Shown here: piece after piece, positions 18,945-26,646 of the stretch | How the letters are laid out: each line of letters begins with the position of its first letter | How positions within the stretch are numbered: position 1 is the first letter of the stretch | DNA from: Comamonadaceae bacterium | Lineage (GTDB): Bacteria > Pseudomonadota > Gammaproteobacteria > Burkholderiales > Burkholderiaceae_C | Assembly (NCBI GenBank): GCA_947455935.1 | Contig: CANGPV010000011.1 | Location: 1-37,852 of the forward strand | DNA length: 37,852 bases | Direction of reading: 5' to 3' | Translations under genes and position numbers: made by a program | The notes under the pieces: generated by a model | Seen by the model: only the letters and a program-made list of their open reading frames with translations | The model's database searches: none | What the model was told of the DNA's origin: nothing

Positions 18945-20303
18945 ATGGGACTGCGCCTGCAAATCAACCTGATCATGGGCGTGTTACTCGCCGCGTTTGC
19001 TTCATTGCTGATTTATTTGCAGCTCGACAACACCCGCCAAAGCGTGCGTGAAGAAATGGAAGGTGGCAGCGTGGTCGCCACCCAATTGTTGTCGCGCTTG
19101 CAAGCCAATTCACGCGCCACCTCGCTGGACGACATGGGGCAGTTTTTGACCACGGTGGGACGTATACGTGCCAATGAAATCGAGCTTCGCAATGCGCAGG
19201 ATGCGGTGATTTACCACTCGCCACCACCGGTCTACAAAGCGGGTCGTGATGCGCCCGATTGGTACTCGAACATCGTCTCACCCGCCTTGCGAACCCACGA
19301 GATTGCTGTGGCCGATGGGCGCTTGCTGCTGCGTGCCGACCCCTCACGCGCTATCTTGGACGGTTGGGACGATTTCCAGCCCATGCTGCTGACGGTATTG
19401 ACGGGTTTTATCTTGGGTAATGCACTGGTGTTTGTGTTGGTCGGTCGGGCTATGCAACCTTTGCAAAAAGTGGTGCAAGGCTTGCAAGCCATGGAGAGCG
19501 GCAGCTACGACACCCGACTGCCCGCCATGCAAGGCAAGGAAGCGCAGGTCATGGGCGAGGCTTTCAACGCCATGGCGCAGTCAGTCCAAGAGGGTATTGC
19601 GGCGCAAAGCCGAGAGCGAGAAGCCACCTTGGCCTTGGCGCAAAACCGCGAACTCACCCAAGTCATTCAAACCCGCATCGAAGAGGTGCGCGGCCAAATT
19701 GCCCGTGAATTGCATGACGAGTTGGGTCAGCAAGTCACCGCCATCAAAAGCTTGGGCCAAGCCATGGCGCTGCGAGCCAAGGGTGTGGATGCGCATACCG
19801 AGCAAGCCGCTCGCATGGTGATCAGCAGCGCGGACGCAATTTACGAAGAGGTACATCAACTGGTGAGCAAGCTGCGCCCCTTGGCCTTGGACCGGTTTGG
19901 TTTACAAGATGCGCTGCAAGACTTGGTGGAGGATGCGCGCAGCCGCCACAGCGCCATTCGCATTCATCTGCACATCGACACCACATTGCAAGACATCGAA
20001 CCCAGTTTGGCTACCGCCACCTACCGCATCGTGCAAGAGTCTTTGACCAATGCCTTGCGCCATGCCCAAGCCAGCGACATCCGCATTCATCTGTCACAAC
20101 ACGACCAGCAACTGCACATCGATGTGCGTGACAACGGTGTAGGCGCAGCCCCCGATTGGCAGGATTCGGCGCAGTATGGCGTTATTGGTATGCGTGAACG
20201 AGCCCAAGGCTTGGGCGGCTCATTCAGTTTCAGCGCTTTGCAGCCTTCAGGCGTGCAGGTGTTGGCGGTACTACCACTGGGTCACAATCTCATTCATGGC
20301 TAA
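18945..20303 (+). CDS. Sensor histidine kinase, LapD/MoxY-type input, NarL class
   Basis: The 452-residue membrane kinase has a transmembrane helix at about residues 8-25, a periplasmic region of about 115 residues, a second helix at about 146-165, a HAMP segment and a coiled coil. The periplasmic part (RQSVREEMEGG start, RIRANEIELRN, DWYSNIVSP, ADPSRAILDGWDDF end) resembles the LapD_MoxY_N input domain. The HisKA_3 box RELHDELGQQ gives phospho-acceptor His257, and DNGVGA belongs to the HATPase. The stop lies inside the start of the regulator gene (ATGGCTAA), so the pair is coupled. Signal sensed is unknown. Confidence 0.9.
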   Translation: MGLRLQINLIMGVLLAAFASLLIYLQLDNTRQSVREEMEGGSVVATQLLSRLQANSRATSLDDMGQFLTTVGRIRANEIELRNAQDAVIYHSPPPVYKAGRDAPDWYSNIVSPALRTHEIAVADGRLLLRADPSRAILDGWDDFQPMLLTVLTGFILGNALVFVLVGRAMQPLQKVVQGLQAMESGSYDTRLPAMQGKEAQVMGEAFNAMAQSVQEGIAAQSREREATLALAQNRELTQVIQTRIEEVRGQIARELHDELGQQVTAIKSLGQAMALRAKGVDAHTEQAARMVISSADAIYEEVHQLVSKLRPLALDRFGLQDALQDLVEDARSRHSAIRIHLHIDTTLQDIEPSLATATYRIVQESLTNALRHAQASDIRIHLSQHDQQLHIDVRDNGVGAAPDWQDSAQYGVIGMRERAQGLGGSFSFSALQPSGVQVLAVLPLGHNLIHG

Positions 20304-20943
20304 ATTGACACTTCTTTTGGTAGACGACCACGCGGTGGTGCGCAGCGGCTTCAAAGTGCTGCTGCAAACCTGGGACGATGTGGACGTGGTCGCCGAAGCT
20401 AACAGTGGCGAAGAAGCCTTGCCGCTGTATACCCAGCACCGCCCCGATGTGGTGGTGATGGACATCGCCATGGCTGGCATGGGTGGTATTGAAGCCAGCA
20501 AACGTTTGTTAGCCCTTGACCCCAAGGTGCGCATCTTGGCTTTGTCGGCACATGAAGACAGCAGCTACGCCAAACGCGCCTTGCAAGCGGGTGCCTTGGG
20601 CTATTTGTCCAAACGCACCGCTCCAGAGGTCTTGATTGATGCGTTGCGCTTGGTGGCAAGGCATCAGCGTTTTATCGATCCCCTGATTGCCCAACGCATG
20701 GCCAACCAGCCCTATGACAGCGATGCACAGCAAATTGACAAACTCTCGCCGCGCGAATTCGAGGTGTTTTTGCTCTTGGCCAAAGGGCGTTCGGTGTTGG
20801 ACATCTCCCAAGCTTTGGGGCTGTCGTCGTCCACGGTCGGTACGCATTTGTACAAAGTGAAACAAAAACTGCAACTCAGCAACCAATCCGAAATGACCCT
20901 GCTGGCCATGCGTCACGGCTTGCTCGACGAGACCCCTACATGA
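20296..20943 (+). CDS. NarL/LuxR-family response regulator
   Basis: The 215-residue regulator is the partner of the preceding kinase. The receiver domain has the acidic pair in LLLVDDHAVVRSGF, phospho-acceptor Asp56 in VVVMDIAMAG and the Lys in YLSKRTAP. A LuxR-type helix-turn-helix follows (LSPREFEVFLLLAKG, DISQALGLSSSTVGTHLYKVKQKL). The ATG at 20296 overlaps the kinase stop by eight bases. The stop overlaps the next gene (ATGA), so the dehydrogenase behind it is probably expressed from the same message. Target genes cannot be read from the sequence. Confidence 0.93.
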   Translation: MAKLTLLLVDDHAVVRSGFKVLLQTWDDVDVVAEANSGEEALPLYTQHRPDVVVMDIAMAGMGGIEASKRLLALDPKVRILALSAHEDSSYAKRALQAGALGYLSKRTAPEVLIDALRLVARHQRFIDPLIAQRMANQPYDSDAQQIDKLSPREFEVFLLLAKGRSVLDISQALGLSSSTVGTHLYKVKQKLQLSNQSEMTLLAMRHGLLDETPT

Positions 20944-21794
20944 ACACCTCTGCCACACCCCGTATTGCCCTCATCACGGGCGCCAATATTGGCATTGGCC
21001 GCGTCACCGCTGTGCGTTTGGCCCAGCAAGGCTACACCGTGTTTTTGGCGGGACGCTCGGCACAGCGTACCCAAGCTGTGATCGATGACATTCATGCATT
21101 GACTGGCAGCCCCCACAGTGCCTTTTTTCTTCCGCTACAACTTGATGACTTGAGCTCGGTGCGCGAATGCGCGGCGCTTTTCTTGGCGCGGCAACTGCCC
21201 TTGCATTTGCTGATCAACAACGCGGGTTTGGCTGGCCTCAAAGGTCAAACTCGCCAAGGCTTTGAGATGGCGTTTGGCGTGAATCACTTGGGGCATTTTT
21301 TGCTCACCCAGTTGTTGTTGCCCACCTTGAAAGCCAGCGCACCCGCCAGAGTGGTGACGGTCGCCAGCCGTGCGCACCTGATGGCCTACCAAGGCCTCGA
21401 TTGGGCTGCGCTGCAACAACCTACCCGCAGCCTCACAGGCACCGCTGAATACGGCGTATCCAAACTCGCGAATATTTTGTTCAGCGCCCATTTGGCCAAG
21501 GTGTTGGCAGGTACCGGCGTCTCCACCTATGCGCTGCACCCAGGCGTGGTCGATACCGAGGTGTGGCGAGAAGTTCCGCGTTGGCTACGACCTGTGCTGC
21601 GCTTGCGCGGTTTGCTGACGCCCGAAGAGGGCGCTCAAACCAGCTTGTACTGTGCCTTACAAGCCCCCGCCGATGAAAGCGGTTTGTATTACGACAAATC
21701 ACGTGTGAAAACCCCCTCCCGCATCGCCCAAGACAGCCAACTGGCCGAACAACTCTGGAAGCAATCCCTGCAATGGGTAGAGGCAACATCATGA
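20940..21794 (+). CDS. SDR-family oxidoreductase
   Basis: The 284-residue protein is a classical short-chain dehydrogenase, likely NAD(P)(H)-dependent. TGANIGIGR near residue 15 is the cofactor loop, LLINNAGLAG the structural NNAG motif and YGVSKLAN the catalytic Tyr-x-x-x-Lys; the HPGVVDTEVWRE stretch recalls retinol dehydrogenase/WW-oxidoreductase-like SDRs that act on hydrophobic alcohols or aldehydes. Substrate is not predictable. It overlaps the response regulator upstream and the small exported gene downstream, both as ATGA. Confidence 0.85.
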   Translation: MNTSATPRIALITGANIGIGRVTAVRLAQQGYTVFLAGRSAQRTQAVIDDIHALTGSPHSAFFLPLQLDDLSSVRECAALFLARQLPLHLLINNAGLAGLKGQTRQGFEMAFGVNHLGHFLLTQLLLPTLKASAPARVVTVASRAHLMAYQGLDWAALQQPTRSLTGTAEYGVSKLANILFSAHLAKVLAGTGVSTYALHPGVVDTEVWREVPRWLRPVLRLRGLLTPEEGAQTSLYCALQAPADESGLYYDKSRVKTPSRIAQDSQLAEQLWKQSLQWVEATS

Positions 21795-22162
21795 AACACA
21801 TCATCTGCCTGCTGGCACTGTGCCTCAGCAGCGGGGCCCAAGCCGAATGGCAGGCACTGGCCAGCGCCGAGGACGGCGCTTGGTACAGCGAAGCGCCCGT
21901 GACGCAGCCCAACCGCACGGTTCGGGTGTGGACCTTGTTTGACCACAACAATCCGGTAGGTGCATTTGGTGTGCTGTCGGTGAAAACTTTGCATGAGTTC
22001 GACTGCGCCCAAGGGCGTATGCGCGACGTCAACATCGTGGTCTTCAACGACCACATGGCACGTGGCTCCATTCTTCGCAACACCTACCCCGGCACGCAAC
22101 TGATTCACCCGCCACCGGGCAGCGTGTTTGAACGCATGATGGGAGACATCTGCAAACCATGA
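21791..22162 (+). CDS. Exported protein, surface-adhesin E-like, short paralogue
   Basis: The 123-residue product has a signal peptide of 18 residues (ending SGAQA) and a mature part starting EWQAL. It shares with the gene at 18083 the Glu-Trp opening, a W-x-L-x-D strand (VWTLFDHNN), the S-x-K-x-L-x-E-(F)-D-C segment with a basic stretch after it and a final cysteine (GDICKP), so the two look like diverged members of one adhesin E-like family. It lacks the His-rich tail. Overlaps on both sides (ATGA) put it in one transcript with the SDR and pirin genes. Function unknown. Confidence 0.7.
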   Translation: MKHIICLLALCLSSGAQAEWQALASAEDGAWYSEAPVTQPNRTVRVWTLFDHNNPVGAFGVLSVKTLHEFDCAQGRMRDVNIVVFNDHMARGSILRNTYPGTQLIHPPPGSVFERMMGDICKP

Positions 22163-23178
22163 GCGCCTCAGCCATTCTTCGCATCCAAGCCCTGGGCTTT
22201 CCTTGGCAAACCATCGATCCGTTTTTGTTTTGTGTCCACCACTTGGACCATTACCCTCAGGGCAATGCCGCCATGGGACCCGCTGCTTCACTGGCGGGTC
22301 GCCAAATGGGACAAGACTTTGGCGGCAAAGACGGCTGGAGCATGTACCACGGTATGACTGTTCCGGGTTTTCCGGCGCATCCCCATCGTGGCTTCGAGAC
22401 GGTGACCATCGTGCGCCAAGGTCATATTGACCACTCCGATTCATTGGGGGCCACCGCCCGTTTTGGCCCAGGCGATGTGCAGTGGTTGACCGCTGGCCAA
22501 GGCATTGTTCATTGCGAAATGTTTCCACTTCGTCATACCGACCAAGCCAATAGCGTCGAACTGTTTCAAATTTGGCTCAACCTGCCCGCCAGCCACAAAA
22601 TGGTCAAGCCCCACTTCACCATGCTCTGGGGCGAACAGATTCAAGATGTTCACCATGTGGATGGCCAAGGTTTGACCACCGACATCCGTGTGGTGGCGGG
22701 CAGCTTGGAGTCAGCCCAAGGCTTGCCGCCGCCGCCCGACTCCTGGGCCAGCCAAGCCAATGCCGATGTGGCCATCTTCACTGTGCGCATGGCCGCAGGT
22801 GCTCGCTGGACACCGCCGCCCACAACGCAGCTGGGCACACGCCGCCAGTGGTATGTGTTCCAAGGCCAAGGCTTGCAGATGAATGGCCAAAGTATCCCCG
22901 TCAAAAGCGCAGTGGAGGTGAGAGCCCAAGAAGCGGTTGAATTCATCAATGGTGACAGCCCCAGCGAGCTGTTGATGCTGCAAGGCCGCCCGATTGCCGA
23001 GCCAGTGGCGCAATACGGACCGTTTGTGATGAACACCCGCGCTGAAATAGAACAAGCGTTTGAAGATTACCGTCGCACTGAATTTGGCGGCTGGCCTTGG
23101 ACAGGCCCAGACCCTGTGCACCCCCGCGACAAGGGGCGTTTTGCCTTGCACGCTGACGGTCGCTTAGAAGAGCGCTAG
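22159..23178 (+). CDS. Pirin family protein
   Basis: The 339-residue bicupin protein matches pirin. The N-terminal cupin shows FPAHPHRGFETVTIV and the following GQGIVHCEM, which supply the His/His/His/Glu iron ligands; FGPGDVQWLTAG is the typical turn between them. Pirins bind Fe and some have quercetin dioxygenase activity, but function differs between members. The C-terminal part is longer than the minimal family (about 290), ending in FEDYRRTEFGGWPW, which is common in bacterial pirins. The stop codon shares its bases with the stop of the opposite-strand gene. Confidence 0.9.
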   Translation: MSASAILRIQALGFPWQTIDPFLFCVHHLDHYPQGNAAMGPAASLAGRQMGQDFGGKDGWSMYHGMTVPGFPAHPHRGFETVTIVRQGHIDHSDSLGATARFGPGDVQWLTAGQGIVHCEMFPLRHTDQANSVELFQIWLNLPASHKMVKPHFTMLWGEQIQDVHHVDGQGLTTDIRVVAGSLESAQGLPPPPDSWASQANADVAIFTVRMAAGARWTPPPTTQLGTRRQWYVFQGQGLQMNGQSIPVKSAVEVRAQEAVEFINGDSPSELLMLQGRPIAEPVAQYGPFVMNTRAEIEQAFEDYRRTEFGGWPWTGPDPVHPRDKGRFALHADGRLEER

Positions 23179-23597
23179 GGCTGAGCGCCGGGCTTGGCCG
23201 GTGAGATCTCTGTCAGCGTGACTTCTTCCAAGACTTCCAGCTCTTTTTGCGCCTGCAAAGCAGCCTTGCGACGCGCCAAGATGTCTTCACGTGCTGCGGT
23301 TTGGAAGAGCAGCCAATCGGTGCGGTCTTTGGCGCGGGGAAGCCCCAGAAACAGCAGCAATACCAGCAGGTAACTCAGCCCGTAGCTGACAGCCAAGCCT
23401 CCTGCCTGCAAGCCCATCGCCCATGTGTTGTCGTCTTGCCAAACTTCGGGCAAAGGCAGCACAAACCATTGGTCAATCCAGGCTTCTTGCCACAAATAAG
23501 TGCACCAGGCGGCAAACAAGCCCCAGGCCATGGTGTGAAACAGCCGTTTTTCCACCCGACCCAGCACCTGACACCAATCTGGCTCGTGAAATTCCAT
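23175..23597 (-). CDS. Small membrane protein of unknown function
   Basis: The 140-residue protein is not recognised. Two hydrophobic segments, at about residues 23-39 and 67-86 (the second LSYLLVLLLFLGLP), suggest an inner-membrane protein with a Trp-rich loop between them and a charged, helical C-terminus (ARRKAALQAQKELEVLEEV). It resembles the length and layout of uncharacterised membrane proteins in Comamonadaceae, but no family is claimed. The ATG at 23597 was chosen over a TTG three bases upstream because GGAG lies six bases before it. It is divergent from the TPR operon and convergent with pirin. Confidence 0.7.
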   Translation of the reverse strand: MEFHEPDWCQVLGRVEKRLFHTMAWGLFAAWCTYLWQEAWIDQWFVLPLPEVWQDDNTWAMGLQAGGLAVSYGLSYLLVLLLFLGLPRAKDRTDWLLFQTAAREDILARRKAALQAQKELEVLEEVTLTEISPAKPGAQP

Positions 23598-23628
23598 CAA
23601 CTACTCCGATTCTCAATTTGCTTATCTT

Positions 23629-23646
23629 AGCCTTGCCGACAAGGCT
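23629..23646. promoter_or_regulatory. Perfect inverted repeat in the divergent intergenic region
   Basis: AGCCTTG-CCGA-CAAGGCT, a perfect seven-base dyad with a four-base spacer, lies between the minus-strand membrane gene and the TPR operon. No T-run follows on either strand, so it looks more like an operator or an mRNA hairpin in the leader of the minus-strand gene than a terminator. No regulator is identified. Confidence 0.35.
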
Positions 23647-23732
23647 CAGGATTCATCAAATCTGAACCTTTAACAAAGTATCACGCAAAACTCACAAAAT
23701 CTCATGTTTTATCGAATTTTTTGTCAATTTTC

Positions 23733-23762
23733 TTGGAACTGTCATGCGTTGGCCCTTATATT
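23733..23762 (+). promoter_or_regulatory. Candidate sigma-70 promoter of the TPR operon
   Basis: TTGGAA at 23733-23738 and TATATT at 23757-23762 are separated by 18 bases and match the -35 and -10 consensus in four and five of six positions. The predicted start of transcription is about 38 bases before the ATG at 23807, and the region upstream is AT-rich for about 100 bases. It is the only clear promoter candidate before nine co-directional genes. Confidence 0.55.
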
Positions 23763-23806
23763 CCTCCTTGATTTATTGATGTCCATCCTAAAAAAGAGGA
23801 AAACCC

Positions 23807-26371
23807 ATGAAGTTAGTACGTACAACCCTGGTTGCCGCACTGTTGGCAGTTGGTTCCATCAGTTTCGCTGCAGAACCTACCCCCTACGAGAAAACTGCCA
23901 TTGTGAAAGACGCTTGGAGTGCTTACTTCAAGGGTGACTACGAAGGCGCTTTGAAAGCCTTTGACGCTAAAGCGGCTGACGCCAAATCCAAAAAGAACGC
24001 TGCTGCTGCCGATGGCCGTGGCTGGACTTTGCTGGCGCTGGGTAAGACCTCTGAAGCGCGTAACGCCTTCAAAGAGGCTTTGGCCATCGATCCTAATTTC
24101 TCTTACTCCTACAGCGGTTTGTACTACGCAGAAGGCCAATTGTTGGTGCCTTACCAAAAAGCCTGGGGCTTGGTGAATTTGGGCCGCTTTGACGAAGCCA
24201 CCAGCTATTTCAATGATGCCAAAAAAATGGCGCCTGAAGATCTGCATTGGTTGATCGACGATGGTTTTGGCTGGATGGCCTATTACAAAGGCGATACTGC
24301 AGGCGCCGAGAAGATTTTCAAAGATGTGGTTGCCAAAAACCCCAAGGCTTATTTGTCTTTAACAGGCTTGGGCACAGTTGCCATGAAGAAAAAGGACTAC
24401 GCAGCCGCTGCCTCTAACCTGAGCCAATCCTTCAAACTCAACCCTTACCAAGCACTGGCCTCTTACCTGTCCAACGCTGACGCCTTGATCAACGCCGGTC
24501 AATTCAAAGAAGCCAAAGAGATGTTGTTGATGGGCGAATACGCCTACCCCTACTCTGCTGACCTGTACTACCTGATTGCCCGCGCCAGCGATGGCTTGAA
24601 AGACGAAAAAATCGCTCTCTCCAGCTTGAGCTATGCCGCCAGCTTGGCACCTTTCTACATCGACCCCGTGTTTGACAAGATCAAACTGACAGGCAAAGCC
24701 AAGCAAACTGCTTTGTTGTCCATGGGTTGGTCCTTGTACTACGGCGGCTCTGCCGCAGCAGCTATCAAGCGTTTTGACCAATACGCCCAAGCCGGTGGTA
24801 CCGAGGTCAGTGGCTATTTGGGTACCGGTTGGTCACAACTGGCCCTGAAAAAATACCCCGAAGCCATCAAAGCTTTTGAAGAAGCCAACAAGGCGGGCGA
24901 TAACGCTGACGCGTTGGCAGGCTTGGGTTGGGTGGCTTACGCCAAAAACGACTTGGCAGGCGCTGAGAAATTCTTCAACGCCTCCATCAAAAAAGTACCT
25001 TTCTATGCCTCAGCCACTTCGGGTTTGGCCACCCTCCAGTACGGCAAAACCGCTTTGGTCAAAGCTGGCTGGGAAGCCTATTTCAAGGGTGACTTGAAAG
25101 GCGCTTTGGCGGCTTTCAAAGCCAAAGAAGCGGATGCAGCCTCTGCCAACAACCCCGCCGCTTTGGACGGCATGGGCTGGACGCAGTTAGCCATGGGTGA
25201 ACCCAAAGCAGCCAACGCTTCCTTCGCAGCCGCTTTGAAAATTGACGCTAACTACTACTCGTCACAAAGCGGTGTGATTGCTGCCAAGCGTGCCGACTTG
25301 GTGATCTACAACACCGCATGGGCCAAGCTCGAAGCCGGTCAGTTTGACGAAGCCAAGGCCAAGTTTGAGCAAGCCCGAGGCGAGATGCCTGCTGATATCA
25401 AATGGTTGATCGAGGACGGCCTAGCATGGATGGCCTTCTACAAGAAAGACTATGCAGGTGCACAAAAAGCGTTTGCCGCTATTGTTGCCGCCAACCCTAA
25501 AGCCTATTTGTCACACAAAGGCTTGGGCTATGCGCTGACCGAACTCAAGCAATACGAAGCTGCCAGCAAATCACTGGTGACCGCTTACAACTTGGCACCT
25601 TACCAAGGCGTGGCCGCTTTCACCGCCCCCACAGTGAAGATGATCGATGCCGGCGCGTTTGTGGATGCGCGCGAAGTTTTGAAACTCGGCGAGTTGATTT
25701 ACCCCTACTCGGCTGACATTCAGTTCTTGTTGGCCCGCGCCTACAACGGTTTGAACAACCAAGCCGACGCAGACAAGAAAGCCTTGGCTGCCGTGTCTTT
25801 GGCTCCTGCCTACATTGATCCTGTGTTGGGCAAGCTAAAAATCTCTGCCAACATGATGCCCATCGTGCTCTCAACTTTGGGCTGGGGCAACTACTATGTG
25901 GGTAATTTTGAAAACGCCATCAAGCGTTTTGAAGAGTCCAACAAAGCGGGCTCCAAAGACCCCAACAACGGCCGCGGTATGGGCTTCACCTACTACCGCA
26001 TGGGCAAATACAAAGAAGCTGTGCCTTACCTCGAAGCGGCCATGGCGCTGGAACCCAAAACCTTGTTGCCCATTGGTCGTAACAAACCTGTTCCCGGCTA
26101 TCCCTATTCCTACTGGTATGTCGAGTACACCGCAGGCTCGATCTTGGGCTGGGTGAACTACCGCATGGGTAACGGCGAAAAAGCTGAAAAACTGTTTGCT
26201 GCTGAAGTCAGCCGTAATCCTTTCAGTTTGGACGCATTGACAGGCTTGGGCTACGCCAAAACCTTGCAAAAGGACAAAGCCGGTGCTACAAAGTACTTTC
26301 AAGAAGCTTTGAAAGTGAACTACACCTATGGTGACGCTTTGTTCGGTCTGGAAGAGTTGAAGAAGCTTTGA
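23807..26371 (+). CDS. Exported tetratricopeptide-repeat protein with internal duplication
   Basis: The 854-residue protein has a signal peptide (about residues 1-21, ending SISFA) and then TPR-like helical pairs to the end, so it is probably periplasmic or outer-surface. No other domain is seen. Residues 29-413 and 414 onward are two copies of the same array: both open with KTA(I/L)VK and a YFKGD turn, and both later contain a W-L-I-(D/E)-D-G segment, a NPKAYLS turn and YPYSAD. Copy two runs into an extra C-terminal part with VPGYPYSYWYVEYTAG. Shine-Dalgarno GAGGA is at 23796-23800. Codon choice resembles strongly expressed genes. Its stop overlaps the PqqD-like start. It may be a scaffold for the operon; the ligand is unknown. 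Confidence 0.85.
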   Translation: MKLVRTTLVAALLAVGSISFAAEPTPYEKTAIVKDAWSAYFKGDYEGALKAFDAKAADAKSKKNAAAADGRGWTLLALGKTSEARNAFKEALAIDPNFSYSYSGLYYAEGQLLVPYQKAWGLVNLGRFDEATSYFNDAKKMAPEDLHWLIDDGFGWMAYYKGDTAGAEKIFKDVVAKNPKAYLSLTGLGTVAMKKKDYAAAASNLSQSFKLNPYQALASYLSNADALINAGQFKEAKEMLLMGEYAYPYSADLYYLIARASDGLKDEKIALSSLSYAASLAPFYIDPVFDKIKLTGKAKQTALLSMGWSLYYGGSAAAAIKRFDQYAQAGGTEVSGYLGTGWSQLALKKYPEAIKAFEEANKAGDNADALAGLGWVAYAKNDLAGAEKFFNASIKKVPFYASATSGLATLQYGKTALVKAGWEAYFKGDLKGALAAFKAKEADAASANNPAALDGMGWTQLAMGEPKAANASFAAALKIDANYYSSQSGVIAAKRADLVIYNTAWAKLEAGQFDEAKAKFEQARGEMPADIKWLIEDGLAWMAFYKKDYAGAQKAFAAIVAANPKAYLSHKGLGYALTELKQYEAASKSLVTAYNLAPYQGVAAFTAPTVKMIDAGAFVDAREVLKLGELIYPYSADIQFLLARAYNGLNNQADADKKALAAVSLAPAYIDPVLGKLKISANMMPIVLSTLGWGNYYVGNFENAIKRFEESNKAGSKDPNNGRGMGFTYYRMGKYKEAVPYLEAAMALEPKTLLPIGRNKPVPGYPYSYWYVEYTAGSILGWVNYRMGNGEKAEKLFAAEVSRNPFSLDALTGLGYAKTLQKDKAGATKYFQEALKVNYTYGDALFGLEELKKL
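23891..26059 (+). repeat. Diverged two-copy internal duplication in the TPR gene
   Basis: Bases 23891-25045 and about 25046-26059 encode two homologous blocks of roughly 385 and 340 residues in the same order of motifs (KTA-VK, YFKGD, W-L-I-D/E-D-G, NPKAYLS, YPYSAD, AIKRF-E). DNA identity has decayed, so the duplication is old and not an assembly artefact. Confidence 0.75.
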
Positions 26372-26646
26372 AACCAGCCGTCAGCCTAAAACTGCGCAGC
26401 CGCATCAACCTGGAGCCTGATACCGAAGGCGAATGCGGCATGCTGTTTGATACCCAGACCGCGGTAATTTGCGCTTGCAACTCATCCGGCTGGGTGCTGG
26501 TCGAGGCGATGAAAAAGGGCTCGGATGTGGCCCGATTGACCGACCTCTTGACCCATCAATTTGATATCGACGAAGACATTGCACGCAAAGACGTTTTGTC
26601 CTTGGTGAAAGAACTGCGAACGCTGGACATGCTAGAGGCTAAATGA
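26368..26646 (+). CDS. PqqD family protein (peptide-recognition / RRE-like)
   Basis: The 92-residue product has the length and pattern of PqqD: a beta-rich start (SRINLEPDTEGECGMLFDTQTAVICACNSSG has the usual G-x-x-L-x-N-x-(T/S)-(G/A) strand-turn run), then the helix-rich winged part with VLVEAMKKG, LTDLLTHQFDI and DVLSLVKELRTLDMLE. PqqD chaperones the PqqA precursor peptide, and the same fold serves as the RiPP recognition element of many peptide-modifying systems. No pqqA, pqqC or pqqE lies nearby, so pyrroloquinoline quinone synthesis is unlikely. The start is TTG, overlapping the TPR stop (TTGA); the stop overlaps the ATP-grasp start (ATGA). Confidence 0.8.
   Translation: MKPAVSLKLRSRINLEPDTEGECGMLFDTQTAVICACNSSGWVLVEAMKKGSDVARLTDLLTHQFDIDEDIARKDVLSLVKELRTLDMLEAK

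Noticed and set aside
23704-23937. Short forward frame starting before the TPR gene, considered as a possible precursor peptide for the PqqD-like protein
   Set aside because: It overlaps the promoter elements and runs out of frame into the TPR coding sequence; no shine-Dalgarno and no leader-like motif.
26368-26646. PQQ biosynthesis locus
   Set aside because: Only a PqqD-like gene is present; no pqqA, pqqB, pqqC or pqqE is seen in the window.
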